A DNA stretch of 7,844 nucleotides from Benthortus sp964440495 (GCA_964440495.1 CAYTSD010000046.1:1-7844), one strand, 5' to 3'; numbered from the stretch's first letter, positions 1 through 5,764 are shown. Program-made: numbers and translations. Notes: generated by a model from the sequence alone, not told the origin.

Positions 1-74
1 TCGCGGCGACAGTAATCCTCCTACTCGCAGCAGCCATAACCATGAGAAGACGGAGACTCCTCTGGAGGCTCTAA
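1..74 (+). CDS. C-terminal end of a membrane-anchored protein (partial)
   Basis: An open frame enters from the left edge (first full codon at base 3) and ends at TAA 72-74. The 23 visible residues are a hydrophobic stretch (AATVILLLAAAITM) followed by an arginine-rich tail (RRRRLLWRL). This is the usual look of a C-terminal transmembrane anchor with a positively charged cytoplasmic end, as found on archaeal surface or secreted proteins. Nothing of the main domain is in the window, so the function cannot be told. The reading is supported by codon-like sequence and by the T-rich tract just after the stop. Confidence 0.6.
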   Translation, partial: AATVILLLAAAITMRRRRLLWRL

Positions 75-78
75 GCCC

Positions 79-97
79 TCCTCTTTCATTTTTCTTA
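79..97 (+). terminator. T-rich terminator after the partial membrane protein gene
   Basis: A pyrimidine/T-rich tract (CTCTTTCATTTTTCTT) starts a few bases after the stop codon at 74. Archaeal RNA polymerase commonly terminates at such tracts. There is no clear hairpin. The position between two convergent transcripts fits a terminator, but the call rests on composition only. Confidence 0.4.
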
Positions 98-183
98 TAG
101 TAACCAGCCTAACCTTAAGCTAATTTAGAGCGAGGTCTAACCCGGTGAAGGCAGCTCCCTATACATTATTGTTGAGGATGTGG

Positions 184-188
184 AAAAA
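184..188 (-). terminator. Oligo-T terminator of the SRP RNA
   Basis: TTTTT on the minus strand lies directly after the 3' strand of helix 1 (CTGCCGCCGCCC). A stable GC helix followed by U's is a good archaeal termination signal and sets the 3' end at about 184-190. Confidence 0.6.
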
Positions 189-189
189 G

Positions 190-515
190 GGCGGCGGCAG
201 CCCCCAGCAGGTGGCGAGGGAAGAAGAGGCCGGGGCAGAGCAGCCGAACGTCCAGCACGTAACCACACAGCGGCCCCGCCACGCCTTAGCGCCGCTCCCT
301 CCCGGGCCTAACGCGGTTCGGCGTGCTCGGAGGCTGGAGCCCACCCCTACGGGTGAGGCAGACTCCTACGAGGCCCCGTGTGGGCGCGCTCTCATCCGTC
401 GGCTGCCTGCTGTGCCTCCTCCTCCGCAGGCGCCCCGCTGGGTTACTGGCCCCCGCATGTAGCCCATTTCGGGTTGTAGGGAAGGGCTAGCTCCCCAGCC
501 CTACCTGCCGCCGCC
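190..515 (-). ncRNA. ffs: Archaeal signal recognition particle RNA (7S / SRP RNA)
   Basis: This is the RNA scaffold of the signal recognition particle, which binds SRP19 and SRP54 and targets membrane and secreted proteins to the translocon. On the minus strand the first 11 nt, GGCGGCGGCAG (515-505), pair perfectly with CTGCCGCCGCC (200-190) at the 3' end, forming the closing helix 1. The 5' domain (GTAGGGCT, then CTACAACCCGAAATGGGCTAC) resembles the archaeal helix 2-4 Alu domain. The SRP54-binding helix 8 is recognisable at 313-290: AGGCCC, a GGGA tetraloop (303-300), then GGGAGC, close to the conserved AGGCCCGGAAGGGAGC. The length of about 326 nt suits archaeal SRP RNAs. Five T's (188-184) follow the 3' end. 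The high GC of the whole block against its surroundings suggests a thermophile. Open frames on both strands here are chance products of the GC-rich RNA gene. The exact ends are inferred from helix 1 pairing. Confidence 0.93.
497..515. repeat. 19-bp direct repeat, left copy (5' end of the intact SRP RNA gene)
   Basis: AGCCCTACCTGCCGCCGCC on the + strand is repeated exactly at 2253-2271 in the same orientation. This copy is the first 19 nt of the intact SRP RNA gene, covering the 5' strand of helix 1 and part of helix 2. Similarity stops abruptly on both sides of the 19 bp, as expected of an attachment-site core or target duplication. Confidence 0.85.
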
Positions 516-537
516 ATTAATGGCTCCATCCACCGAA

Positions 538-552
538 GATATAACTGTTTAA
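538..552 (-). promoter_or_regulatory. TATA promoter of the intact SRP RNA gene
   Basis: On the minus strand GTTATATC (545-538) is centred about 26 bases before the first SRP RNA nucleotide at 515, the standard archaeal TATA spacing. The purine-rich TTAAACA just upstream can act as the BRE and overlaps the stop codon (551-549) of the preceding gene. The RNA promoter therefore lies against the end of the inserted cassette and would travel with it. Confidence 0.65.
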
Positions 553-1109
553 CCCCGGATGGTTGAGTTAAGAGCTTCCACAAGTTCTTTAAACCAGCCT
601 CTATCTCCGAATAATTTTGAGTAATCTAATTTACAGTAATTTATCTCTCTGCTCCCTACAACAGCTTCAACCTGTTTCTCAAGACTCTTAGGGATAGTTA
701 TCACCCAGATTCTTAAGCCGAATCCTCTGTAGCTAAGGGTGAAGCTATGCTTATCTTTAACCATCTCTATCGCTTCTTTAGCAAACCTACTCGCTAAATA
801 GTTTCTTAAAAGTTCAGGGATCCTCTCCATAGGTCTTTCTAAATTTTCATCGATCACTACACAGAGAGTTTTTAAGAACCTATTTCTGAGAAGCTGTGAA
901 GAGAGAATATTTAGGGCCCGATATATCCTTGGCTTACCGCCAACAACATAGACTATAAACTCACCTCGTTTTCTCCTAGAAAATTTATAAACCTCTTCAA
1001 TACTTTTAGCTATAACGATTCTCACAATCTTAAACTTCTTTCTCAAGACATCTTCAATTAAACATCTATCATGATCTCCCTCGCAAAGTACTATAGGCTT
1101 AAGAGGCAA
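549..1109 (-). CDS. TOPRIM-like protein, probable nuclease partner of the upstream ATPase
   Basis: This 186-residue protein begins with a hydrophobic strand and an acidic turn, IVLCEGDHD (residues 6-14). That is the usual start of a TOPRIM fold, where Glu10 and Asp12/Asp14 would serve metal binding. A second strand ends in VVIDENLE (84-91), where TOPRIM proteins normally carry DxD; here it reads D-E-N, so the second metal site is altered or degenerate. Small proteins of this kind (DUF3226/DUF4435-type) occur beside ABC-type ATPases, for example AriB in the PARIS defence system and the nuclease half of OLD proteins. The TTG start at 1109 directly follows the ATPase stop codon (TGA 1112-1110), pointing to translational coupling, and AAGGGGA lies just upstream as a possible ribosome site. 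No later start fits, because the acidic motif begins at residue 10. The family assignment comes from motifs only; a catalytic role is inferred. Confidence 0.6.
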   Translation of the reverse strand: MPLKPIVLCEGDHDRCLIEDVLRKKFKIVRIVIAKSIEEVYKFSRRKRGEFIVYVVGGKPRIYRALNILSSQLLRNRFLKTLCVVIDENLERPMERIPELLRNYLASRFAKEAIEMVKDKHSFTLSYRGFGLRIWVITIPKSLEKQVEAVVGSREINYCKLDYSKLFGDRGWFKELVEALNSTIRG

Positions 1110-2192
1110 TCAGATTCCCCTTAAGTCCTCCTTAATCTCGGCCAGCAGCTCTTTAGCCTCTAAACCCGTGAAGTATTCATAGGTTATTCTCCCATCAAAT
1201 TCTCTATACATCCTAAAGACCTTAGTAACCGTCGTTGCCTTATCTATTAAGCTCTCAAGAAGCTCACTACTATGAGTAGAGATAAAAAATTGCGCTTTCC
1301 TTTCTCTTGCAACTCTTGCAATGTAATCTGTAACCAGCTCCATAAAACCGGGATGAAGATGTCGTTCAGGTTCCTCAAGAAGTATGGATACTTTTTTATC
1401 CTCAGCAACAGAAGCTAACATAGCAATTCTAAGCATCTCCTTAAATCCATCTCCCATTAATTCGATAGGTAATGGCTCCTCAAGCCAATTTAAGAACACC
1501 AGCAGTTCATGGGTAGCAGCCAGTCTTAGATCCTCAAAATATTGAATATCTTCTCTCACATTTTTGATAACTTTCTTAATCAAACCACGTCTAGTAAGTG
1601 TGTCATAGAGCTCAATAAGTGATGGCTCTGCTTCATATCCCATAAAAATAAGTTCTGAAGGAAAGGATTTACCTTTCCTGAATATTTCACCTTCTTCATC
1701 TATTCCGCAATAATACTGATATGGCGCTTCATCAATAAACGTGAAGAAGTAAATAGCCTCTTTTTTCTGAGACATTTTAATCTCAGGGTATTTTTGAATC
1801 ATTTTTCCGATATTAGTTCTTTGTAATATTTCCTTCTCAAGCTCTTTAATTTTACTTGAAGAGACTATAATCACGTCAATAGATCCTCTCTCATGCCGCA
1901 TCTTTATCTCAGCTGAGAGCTCGTTAACGTTGATGAGATACTTTATACTTTTTGACCCTAACCTATCTCTAATAGTTTGTAATAAGTCGTTATTTAAGAC
2001 ATCGTGATACAGATTTGGGGCCGTTGCAGCTAACATTATTGCTTCTAAGATCGATGATTTTCCCGTATTGTTCCTTCCGACGAAGATGTTTATCTGCTGG
2101 TCTAGATTTAAGCTGAGCCTTTCGATCCCTCTATATCCTTCTATCTCTATCTGCTGAAGATGCATTTTCATATTGAATTCTCGCATCATCAC
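1110..2192 (-). CDS. OLD/PARIS-like ABC-type ATPase (AAA_15/AAA_21 family)
   Basis: This is a 360-residue SMC/RecF-like ATPase. In order: an N-terminal strand pair (QIEIEGYRGIERLSLNL, 14-30), Walker A GRNNTGKSS (39-47), a long variable insert (about 60-235), an ABC-signature-like LMGDGFKEML (245-254), Walker B SILLEEPERHLHP (269-281) and an H-loop FISTHSSELLE (303-313). Walker B has Glu-Glu (273-274) rather than Asp-Glu, a known variation in this family. Such proteins dimerise around ATP and drive or sense through a partner nuclease. Here the likely partner is the adjoining TOPRIM-like protein, giving a split-OLD or PARIS-like arrangement. The start may be GTG 2192, ATG 2189 or ATG 2186; GAGGTGAG lies at 2212-2205. 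Transcription could come from the displaced SRP promoter or from a weaker TATA-like AATAAATC (2244-2237). Homologues also occur outside defence, so the role is inferred. Confidence 0.8.
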   Translation of the reverse strand: MMMREFNMKMHLQQIEIEGYRGIERLSLNLDQQINIFVGRNNTGKSSILEAIMLAATAPNLYHDVLNNDLLQTIRDRLGSKSIKYLINVNELSAEIKMRHERGSIDVIIVSSSKIKELEKEILQRTNIGKMIQKYPEIKMSQKKEAIYFFTFIDEAPYQYYCGIDEEGEIFRKGKSFPSELIFMGYEAEPSLIELYDTLTRRGLIKKVIKNVREDIQYFEDLRLAATHELLVFLNWLEEPLPIELMGDGFKEMLRIAMLASVAEDKKVSILLEEPERHLHPGFMELVTDYIARVARERKAQFFISTHSSELLESLIDKATTVTKVFRMYREFDGRITYEYFTGLEAKELLAEIKEDLRGI

Positions 2193-2252
2193 CTATTAAC
2201 CTTTCTCACCTCATCAAGGAGTTCTGCTCGAAAGATGATTTATTCTCTTCTT

Positions 2253-2271
2253 AGCCCTACCTGCCGCCGCC
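2253..2271. repeat. 19-bp direct repeat, right copy (orphan SRP RNA 5' end)
   Basis: This is an exact copy of 497-515. On the minus strand it reads GGCGGCGGCAGGTAGGGCT and then departs completely from the SRP RNA sequence. It has only one strand of helix 1 and cannot form an SRP RNA. It lies 60 bp before the ATPase start and 23 bp after a TATA box that is correctly placed for transcription to start at its first base. Confidence 0.85.
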
Positions 2272-2449
2272 CATTTTATCCAGAGTCTTCCCCTGATATA
2301 ACCTTATTGAGTTTCCATGTTGGTTGGCGGCTGTAGGTTCTATGGGCTTGAATCTCGTCTTAACCTGGTCTAATCCTTCTCCATATCTTCCCGGGTCCAT
2401 CTCGCCGTAGCCCATCTTGGGAGGAAGCAGAGGTATCCTGCTGTGAGTG
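2272..2449. other. Intergenic stretch between the HTH gene and the orphan SRP fragment
   Basis: These 178 bases follow the stop codon of the winged-helix gene and hold the displaced SRP-type promoter at their left end. On the minus strand an open frame crosses the region and closes at TAG inside the 19-bp repeat. From ATG 2415 it would give about 52 residues (starting MGYGEMDPGRYGEG). It has no ribosome site and overlaps the promoter, so I do not call it a gene. I see no RNA gene that I can name here. Confidence 0.4.
2295..2308 (-). promoter_or_regulatory. Displaced SRP-type promoter now facing the ATPase operon
   Basis: On the minus strand AATAAGG (a BRE-like stretch, 2308-2302) is followed by TTATATC (2301-2295), centred about 26 bases before the GG that opens the orphan SRP fragment at 2271/2272. 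Box sequence and spacing match the promoter of the intact SRP RNA gene (545-538). Transcripts starting here would run through the 19-nt fragment and a 60-nt leader into the ATPase gene. An independent TATA-like AATAAATC at 2244-2237 could serve instead, so use of this promoter by the operon is inferred. Confidence 0.5.
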
Positions 2450-2680
2450 TTAGGCGGAGTAGTCTTCCAACCCCCTCTTAGGCCTCCAGATAACCTCAAC
2501 CGCTCCAATCCTCCTCAGAAACTGGAGAGCCCTCCTCATAGCCTTAACACTGTATCCAAGGTTCATTGCAAGCTCTCTGGAGGATGTAGGCCCATTATCT
2601 TTCAAGTATAGGAGGATGCGGATGTATCTTGGGTTAACCCCAGGCTCTGGAAACTTCTTAAACTTCCATAGATAGGTCAA
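2450..2680 (-). CDS. Small winged helix-turn-helix DNA-binding protein
   Basis: This 76-residue basic protein looks like a single winged-helix domain. Helix 1 is RYIRILLYLKDNG (18-30). The helix-turn-helix follows, TSSRELAMNLGYSVKAMRRALQFLRRIGA (about 32-60), then a wing strand VEVIWRPKRG (61-70). It resembles MarR/ArsR-type mini-regulators of archaea and probably binds DNA; the target is unknown. The TTG start at 2680 is supported by GGTGAGG (2689-2683) three bases earlier, and no ATG lies before the HTH. It begins 15 bp after the trpS stop codon in the same direction, so the two genes are probably co-transcribed. Its C-terminus ends soon after the wing, with no sign of truncation. Confidence 0.75.
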   Translation of the reverse strand: MTYLWKFKKFPEPGVNPRYIRILLYLKDNGPTSSRELAMNLGYSVKAMRRALQFLRRIGAVEVIWRPKRGLEDYSA

Positions 2681-2695
2681 TTCCTCACCCAGCTA

Positions 2696-3841
2696 CTATT
2701 CATGAATCTTCTCCCACATTTCCTTCGCGAGTTCTCCATCGTATTTGAAGAGGTGGAGAAGCTCCTTCGCCTCCTCCCTCCTCTCCTGATGCTCCTCAAG
2801 AAACTTTGTAACCTTCTCGATAAGTATGTTCTTCATCTCGCCGCTTAGAATCTTTCCAGCCCTATAGTCTTCTTCAAGCTTCTTTACCTTCTCGTCGTCG
2901 GGTTCGAAGAAGTAGTATAGCCACTGATAGGCGACGTCGACTTCAGGGTTTCCTCCAAGTTTTCTGTGAAGCTCGGCTGTGGGCTGGCCACCTGAATATG
3001 CCTGCCAAATCTTCTTCCTAACACTCTTCGCGTCCTCGCTTAGGTAGATCGCTGACTCAGGCTTGCTTGCGCTCATCTTTCCAACAGGCCCCGTCAAGGG
3101 TGGGAGGAACTTGCTATGTATTGCCGCCGTCTTGTAGAATCCAAGGGACTCCGCTATGTCTCGCTGAATCCTCCAGTATGGGTCCTGGTCTATCGCCGCC
3201 GGGATTAGGCATCTCCTACGTTCGAATAGGGCTGGGACAACCTGTATGGCTGGATAGAATGCTAATCCAATGTTTGTCTGGGGTGTGAAGCCGAAGACAG
3301 CCTTAACCCAGCTAAAGTTAACCTTCCTAGCAACCCTGAGGGCAAGCGGATACATGTTCCGAATATACTCGGTGTCTTGGAAGATGAAGGTCTTATCGGG
3401 GTTGAATCCGACTGCGGCGATGTCCAAGGCGTTCTCATAGGCCCACTTCCTCGTCTCGTCGAGGGTTAGACCCCTCTCCTCCTCAAGAAACTTCTCATCA
3501 TCAGTCAACTGAATATAGACGTTTACATTGAACCTCTCCTGAAGCCACTTAGTAAAGTAGAAGGGGATTATGTGTCCGATATGCATGGGGCCGCTTGGCC
3601 CTCTCCCAGTGTATAGGAAGAATCCTCTCCCCTGCTCCCAGTCGTCTAGAACCTTGTCTAGGTCTCTGTGGGAGAAGAATATTCTACGGGTTAGGAGGTG
3701 GTGTTTTGCTCCCGCAGCCTTGAATAATCTTTCTAGAAGTTTATCGTCGATGGGCGAGGTTCCAAATCTCTCAATCAGCTTACCGTAATCTACTTTCCCC
3801 TCAACCTTCCACGGTGTTACGATGAACTCTTCCCCGTTCAT
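2696..3841 (-). CDS. trpS: Tryptophanyl-tRNA synthetase (archaeal/eukaryotic type)
   Basis: This class I aminoacyl-tRNA synthetase charges tRNA-Trp with tryptophan using ATP, in the cytoplasm. At 381 residues it has the normal archaeal length. The N-terminal extension (IVTPWKVEGKVDYGKLI, 7-23) is typical of archaeal and eukaryotic TrpRS. The HIGH motif is in GPSGPMHIGH (81-90), followed by LTDDEKF (112-118). The active-site loop AAIDQDPYWR (215-224) and the KMSKS-equivalent KMSAS (255-259) are intact. The ATG start at 3841 has AAGGTG (3853-3848) as ribosome site and a TATA box about 55-60 bases upstream. A small winged-helix gene follows in the same operon, and map is divergent on the other side. 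All key motifs are present, so this should be the functional housekeeping enzyme. Confidence 0.96.
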   Translation of the reverse strand: MNGEEFIVTPWKVEGKVDYGKLIERFGTSPIDDKLLERLFKAAGAKHHLLTRRIFFSHRDLDKVLDDWEQGRGFFLYTGRGPSGPMHIGHIIPFYFTKWLQERFNVNVYIQLTDDEKFLEEERGLTLDETRKWAYENALDIAAVGFNPDKTFIFQDTEYIRNMYPLALRVARKVNFSWVKAVFGFTPQTNIGLAFYPAIQVVPALFERRRCLIPAAIDQDPYWRIQRDIAESLGFYKTAAIHSKFLPPLTGPVGKMSASKPESAIYLSEDAKSVRKKIWQAYSGGQPTAELHRKLGGNPEVDVAYQWLYYFFEPDDEKVKKLEEDYRAGKILSGEMKNILIEKVTKFLEEHQERREEAKELLHLFKYDGELAKEMWEKIHE

Positions 3842-3894
3842 GGCTTACACCTTTCAGGTCTCCGCCTCTTCTCAGCCATCACTTAATCTTCCCC

Positions 3895-3904
3895 GATATA
3901 TACT
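3895..3904 (-). promoter_or_regulatory. TATA box of trpS
   Basis: AGTATATATC on the minus strand (3904-3895) would start transcription near 3873, giving a leader of about 30 nt that contains the ribosome site AAGGTG. The box is nearly symmetric and may also serve map on the other strand. Confidence 0.55.
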
Positions 3905-3920
3905 CTAAGGAGAGTTTAAA
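3895..3920 (+). promoter_or_regulatory. Promoter region of map
   Basis: Two candidate boxes are visible on the + strand. GATATATACT (3895-3904) would start transcription near 3924 and give a leader with the GAGGTG ribosome site. GTTTAAA (3914-3920) would start it near 3943 and give an almost leaderless message. The first suits the preferred TTG start at 3950. The box is shared with the divergent trpS promoter. Confidence 0.4.
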
Positions 3921-3949
3921 TCGTCACCCTTCTCCAAGAGGTGGTGAAG

Positions 3950-4843
3950 TTGAGTGATTGGGTGGAGAATCTTAGAAGAGCTGGAGCCATATCTAGGAAG
4001 GTTAAGGAGGAGGCTTATCGAATCGTCAGGGAGGGTGCAAGCGTCTTAGAGGTCTGTGAAAGGCTTGAGGCAATAATCCTAGAAGAGGATGCTAAGCCCG
4101 CCTTCCCCTGCAACATCAGCATAAACGAGGTGGCTGCACACTACAGCCCCCTGCCTGGAGACTCTACCGTTATTCCACCCTCATCGGTGGTTAAGGTTGA
4201 TATAGGTGTCTCAGTGGATGGATACATAGCAGACACGGCTATATCTGTAGCCGTTGACCCGATGTTTGAGCCCATGGTTGAGGCTGCGAAGGCGGCTCTA
4301 CGTGAAGCTATAAGGCTTGCTAGGCCGGGTGTAAGTGTCTCCAGGATAGGGGCAGCTGTCCAGAGGGTTGTCGAGCAGATGGGGTTTAAGCCTATAAGGA
4401 ATCTCACAGGCCATGAGATAGCACGCTACAGCCTCCACGCAGGCCTCTCGATACCGAGCGTCGCCTCCCACCAGTCAGGCAGGCTCGAAGCATGGCACAT
4501 CTACGCTATAGAGCCGTTTGTCACGACCCCGAGAGGCGGGGGAGAGGTTGTTCCAAGACGCTTAACAACCATCTTTAGAGTGGATTCTGGGAGGATTCTC
4601 CAGATGCGTCTGAAGAAGGAGGAGAAAATGCTTGCGAAGCTGCTTGCCGAGAGGTTTGACAGCCTACCCTACAGCCCGAGATGGATACCCAGCTATGAGA
4701 AGATTAAGAGACTCCATGAACGCATGGTGAAGCTTGGTAGAATACATAGATACCCGGTGCTGGTTGAGAAGAAGGGTGAGCCTGTCGCCCAAGCGGAGCA
4801 CACAATACTTGTAACCGAAGACGGATGCGAGGTCATAACCTAA
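3950..4843 (+). CDS. map: Methionine aminopeptidase, type II
   Basis: This cytoplasmic metalloprotease removes the initiator methionine from new proteins. With the TTG start at 3950 it has 297 residues. The pita-bread metal ligands are all present: Asp84 (KVDIGV), Asp95 (IADTA), His155 (TGHEI), Glu188 (AIEPF) and Glu283 (QAEHTI), with the substrate-binding His64 (VAAHY). The helical insert between His155 and Glu283 is the mark of type II enzymes. GTG codons at 3941 and 3944 are in frame, but GAGGTG (3938-3943) sits six bases before the TTG, and the numbering then comes close to that of Pyrococcus enzymes. One unusual detail is TGHEI, where most relatives have TGHG or SGHG. The gene is divergent from trpS, and two small membrane protein genes follow downstream. 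Confidence 0.95.
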   Translation: MSDWVENLRRAGAISRKVKEEAYRIVREGASVLEVCERLEAIILEEDAKPAFPCNISINEVAAHYSPLPGDSTVIPPSSVVKVDIGVSVDGYIADTAISVAVDPMFEPMVEAAKAALREAIRLARPGVSVSRIGAAVQRVVEQMGFKPIRNLTGHEIARYSLHAGLSIPSVASHQSGRLEAWHIYAIEPFVTTPRGGGEVVPRRLTTIFRVDSGRILQMRLKKEEKMLAKLLAERFDSLPYSPRWIPSYEKIKRLHERMVKLGRIHRYPVLVEKKGEPVAQAEHTILVTEDGCEVIT

Positions 4844-4845
4844 CC

Positions 4846-4853
4846 AATATATA
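4846..4853 (+). promoter_or_regulatory. TATA box of the small membrane protein pair
   Basis: AATATATA begins three bases after the map stop codon. Transcription would start near 4876, about seven bases before ATG 4883, giving a nearly leaderless message. This agrees with the lack of a ribosome site before that ATG. Confidence 0.45.
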
Positions 4854-4882
4854 GTCAAGGCTCCCAGATATTTGAGACGGTC

Positions 4883-5212
4883 ATGGACCTGGATTTATTC
4901 ATGCTCATCCGTGAGACAGCCTTCATAATCATAGCGGTACCGCTCTTCTATCTAAGCGTCGACAGCCTCCTCAGACTTAGGAAGAGGAAGCTAGCCTCCT
5001 CGAGAATATTTCTCCGTGGAAAACTTCTCCTGAAGGCTTCTCGGAGCCTCGTTTTATCGACACCATTCGGCCTTATAGGAGCGGTAGCCCTACTGTTTTG
5101 GAGCATGAACCCCCTAGAAGTCTATAGGGTGACGGCTGGATGCAGCCTCATAGTCTTCCTCACACTAATCCTCTACTTCACCTACTGCTTCAGAAACGTG
5201 TTAAAGGGGTGA
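4883..5212 (+). CDS. Small three-helix membrane protein (first of a pair)
   Basis: I do not recognise the family. The 109-residue protein has three hydrophobic segments, at about 12-30, 56-74 and 84-103. Between the first two lies a strongly basic loop (RLRKRKLASSRIFLRGKLLLK, split here as RLRKRK and RIFLRGK), so that loop is probably cytoplasmic. No catalytic or metal-binding motif is visible. The ATG start is close behind a TATA box and lacks a ribosome site, consistent with leaderless expression. The next gene begins 9 bp after its stop, has a similar length and helix layout, and is probably co-transcribed. The two products may pair in the membrane; this is inferred from context only. Confidence 0.65.
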   Translation: MDLDLFMLIRETAFIIIAVPLFYLSVDSLLRLRKRKLASSRIFLRGKLLLKASRSLVLSTPFGLIGAVALLFWSMNPLEVYRVTAGCSLIVFLTLILYFTYCFRNVLKG

Positions 5213-5221
5213 TGTGGAAAA

Positions 5222-5557
5222 ATGCTTGCAGTAATCCTATCATCGGTTGCAGTGGTTATCGCATTACTCTACCTAGTTTTCTCCGTGAGATTCTATCTAA
5301 ATCTTGAGAGAGACTTGAACTACTCTCTCGCAAGAATCTTCCTCAAGTCTTCAAGCATCTATGCCTTCATAACCCTTGTCGTAAGCATCCTACTATTCAC
5401 GGCCGGCCGGATAATGAGCTTCGAGATACTGTTTGGAGTTCTTCCAGAGGATGTGATACTGTTCGTTAGGGCTCCTATAGAGCTTCTGGCAACGGTTCTC
5501 CTAACGGTCTCTCTGGTGATGCTTTGTAGAATCACAAGGAGGATTTCCGAGTCTTAG
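5222..5557 (+). CDS. Small three-helix membrane protein (second of a pair)
   Basis: I do not recognise the family. The 111 residues show three hydrophobic segments (about 3-21, 45-62 and 82-102), a polar loop with RIFLKSS (38-44) after the first, and a basic C-terminus (RITRRISES). The layout and the RIFL motif match the preceding protein, which suggests an old tandem duplication. The ribosome site AGGGGTGAT (5204-5212) overlaps the stop codon of the preceding gene, so translation is probably coupled. The 3' end overlaps the convergent zinc-ribbon gene by 26 bp. Confidence 0.65.
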   Translation: MLAVILSSVAVVIALLYLVFSVRFYLNLERDLNYSLARIFLKSSSIYAFITLVVSILLFTAGRIMSFEILFGVLPEDVILFVRAPIELLATVLLTVSLVMLCRITRRISES

Positions 5558-5750
5558 CCTTTTCCTCCCTAACATAGATTCCTATGATAAGCATCTTCGT
5601 TGAACCACATTTTGGACACTTCTCTTCAACTTCTTTGAAGATATGGTCTCCGTCTTTGAAGGGTCTAGAATTCACGGTGTTGCAGTTGAGGCACTGTAGG
5701 TAGGTCAGAGGCTTAGGGACTTCACCGAACTTCTGCTTGGATTGGAACAT
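5532..5750 (-). CDS. Small zinc-ribbon protein
   Basis: This 72-residue protein has two CxxC pairs: CLNC (20-23) and CPKC (45-48). They are 21 residues apart and presumably hold one zinc ion in a ribbon fold, with a basic C-terminal tail. The function is unknown; such ribbons bind nucleic acid or protein. ATG 5750 is preferred over GTG 5759 because GAGGTGA (5762-5756) lies five bases before it. The gene follows the DUF1512 stop codon by 14 bp in the same direction, so the two are probably co-transcribed. Its last 26 bp overlap the convergent membrane protein gene. Confidence 0.72.
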   Translation of the reverse strand: MFQSKQKFGEVPKPLTYLQCLNCNTVNSRPFKDGDHIFKEVEEKCPKCGSTKMLIIGIYVREEKAKTRKSSL

Positions 5751-5764
5751 TCTTTTCACCTCTT

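Larger units (their letters stand above)
497..2271. mobile_element. Putative ~1.76 kb cassette inserted at the 5' end of the SRP RNA gene
   Basis: Two exact 19-bp direct repeats (497-515 and 2253-2271), 1756 bp apart, enclose two genes that read in the same direction as the SRP RNA: an OLD-like ATPase and a TOPRIM-like protein. The repeat is the start of the SRP RNA, so one copy completes the intact gene and the other is an orphan fragment, as left when an element recombines into an RNA gene. The enclosed DNA looks AT-richer than the housekeeping genes to the right: two sampled 60-base stretches gave about 32% GC (1741-1800) and 53% (2761-2820, trpS). No integrase or transposase is encoded between the repeats. 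It would therefore be a decayed or trans-mobilised element, or a cassette inserted by recombination at short homology. The repeats are seen directly; mobility is inferred. Confidence 0.55.

Noticed and set aside
145..462. Open frames on both strands (145-462 + and 159-344 -) over the GC-rich block
   Set aside because: They lie inside the SRP RNA gene, have low-complexity proline/arginine-rich translations and no ribosome site. They are products of high GC content.
497..2271. Insertion sequence or transposon with terminal inverted repeats
   Set aside because: No inverted repeats are seen at the ends of the bracketed unit and no transposase is encoded. The repeats are direct and derive from the SRP RNA gene.
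2257..2508. 83-residue minus-strand frame downstream of the HTH gene
   Set aside because: It overlaps the end of the HTH gene in another frame, covers the displaced promoter and takes its stop codon from the 19-bp repeat. There is no ribosome site before its start.
3067..3788. Two + strand frames (3067-3288 and 3570-3788)
   Set aside because: Both lie wholly inside trpS on the opposite strand, and their translations resemble no protein.
4141..4858. Minus-strand frames at 4141-4407 and 4664-4858
   Set aside because: They are antisense to map, whose motifs are all intact. The second also covers the TATA box at 4846-4853.
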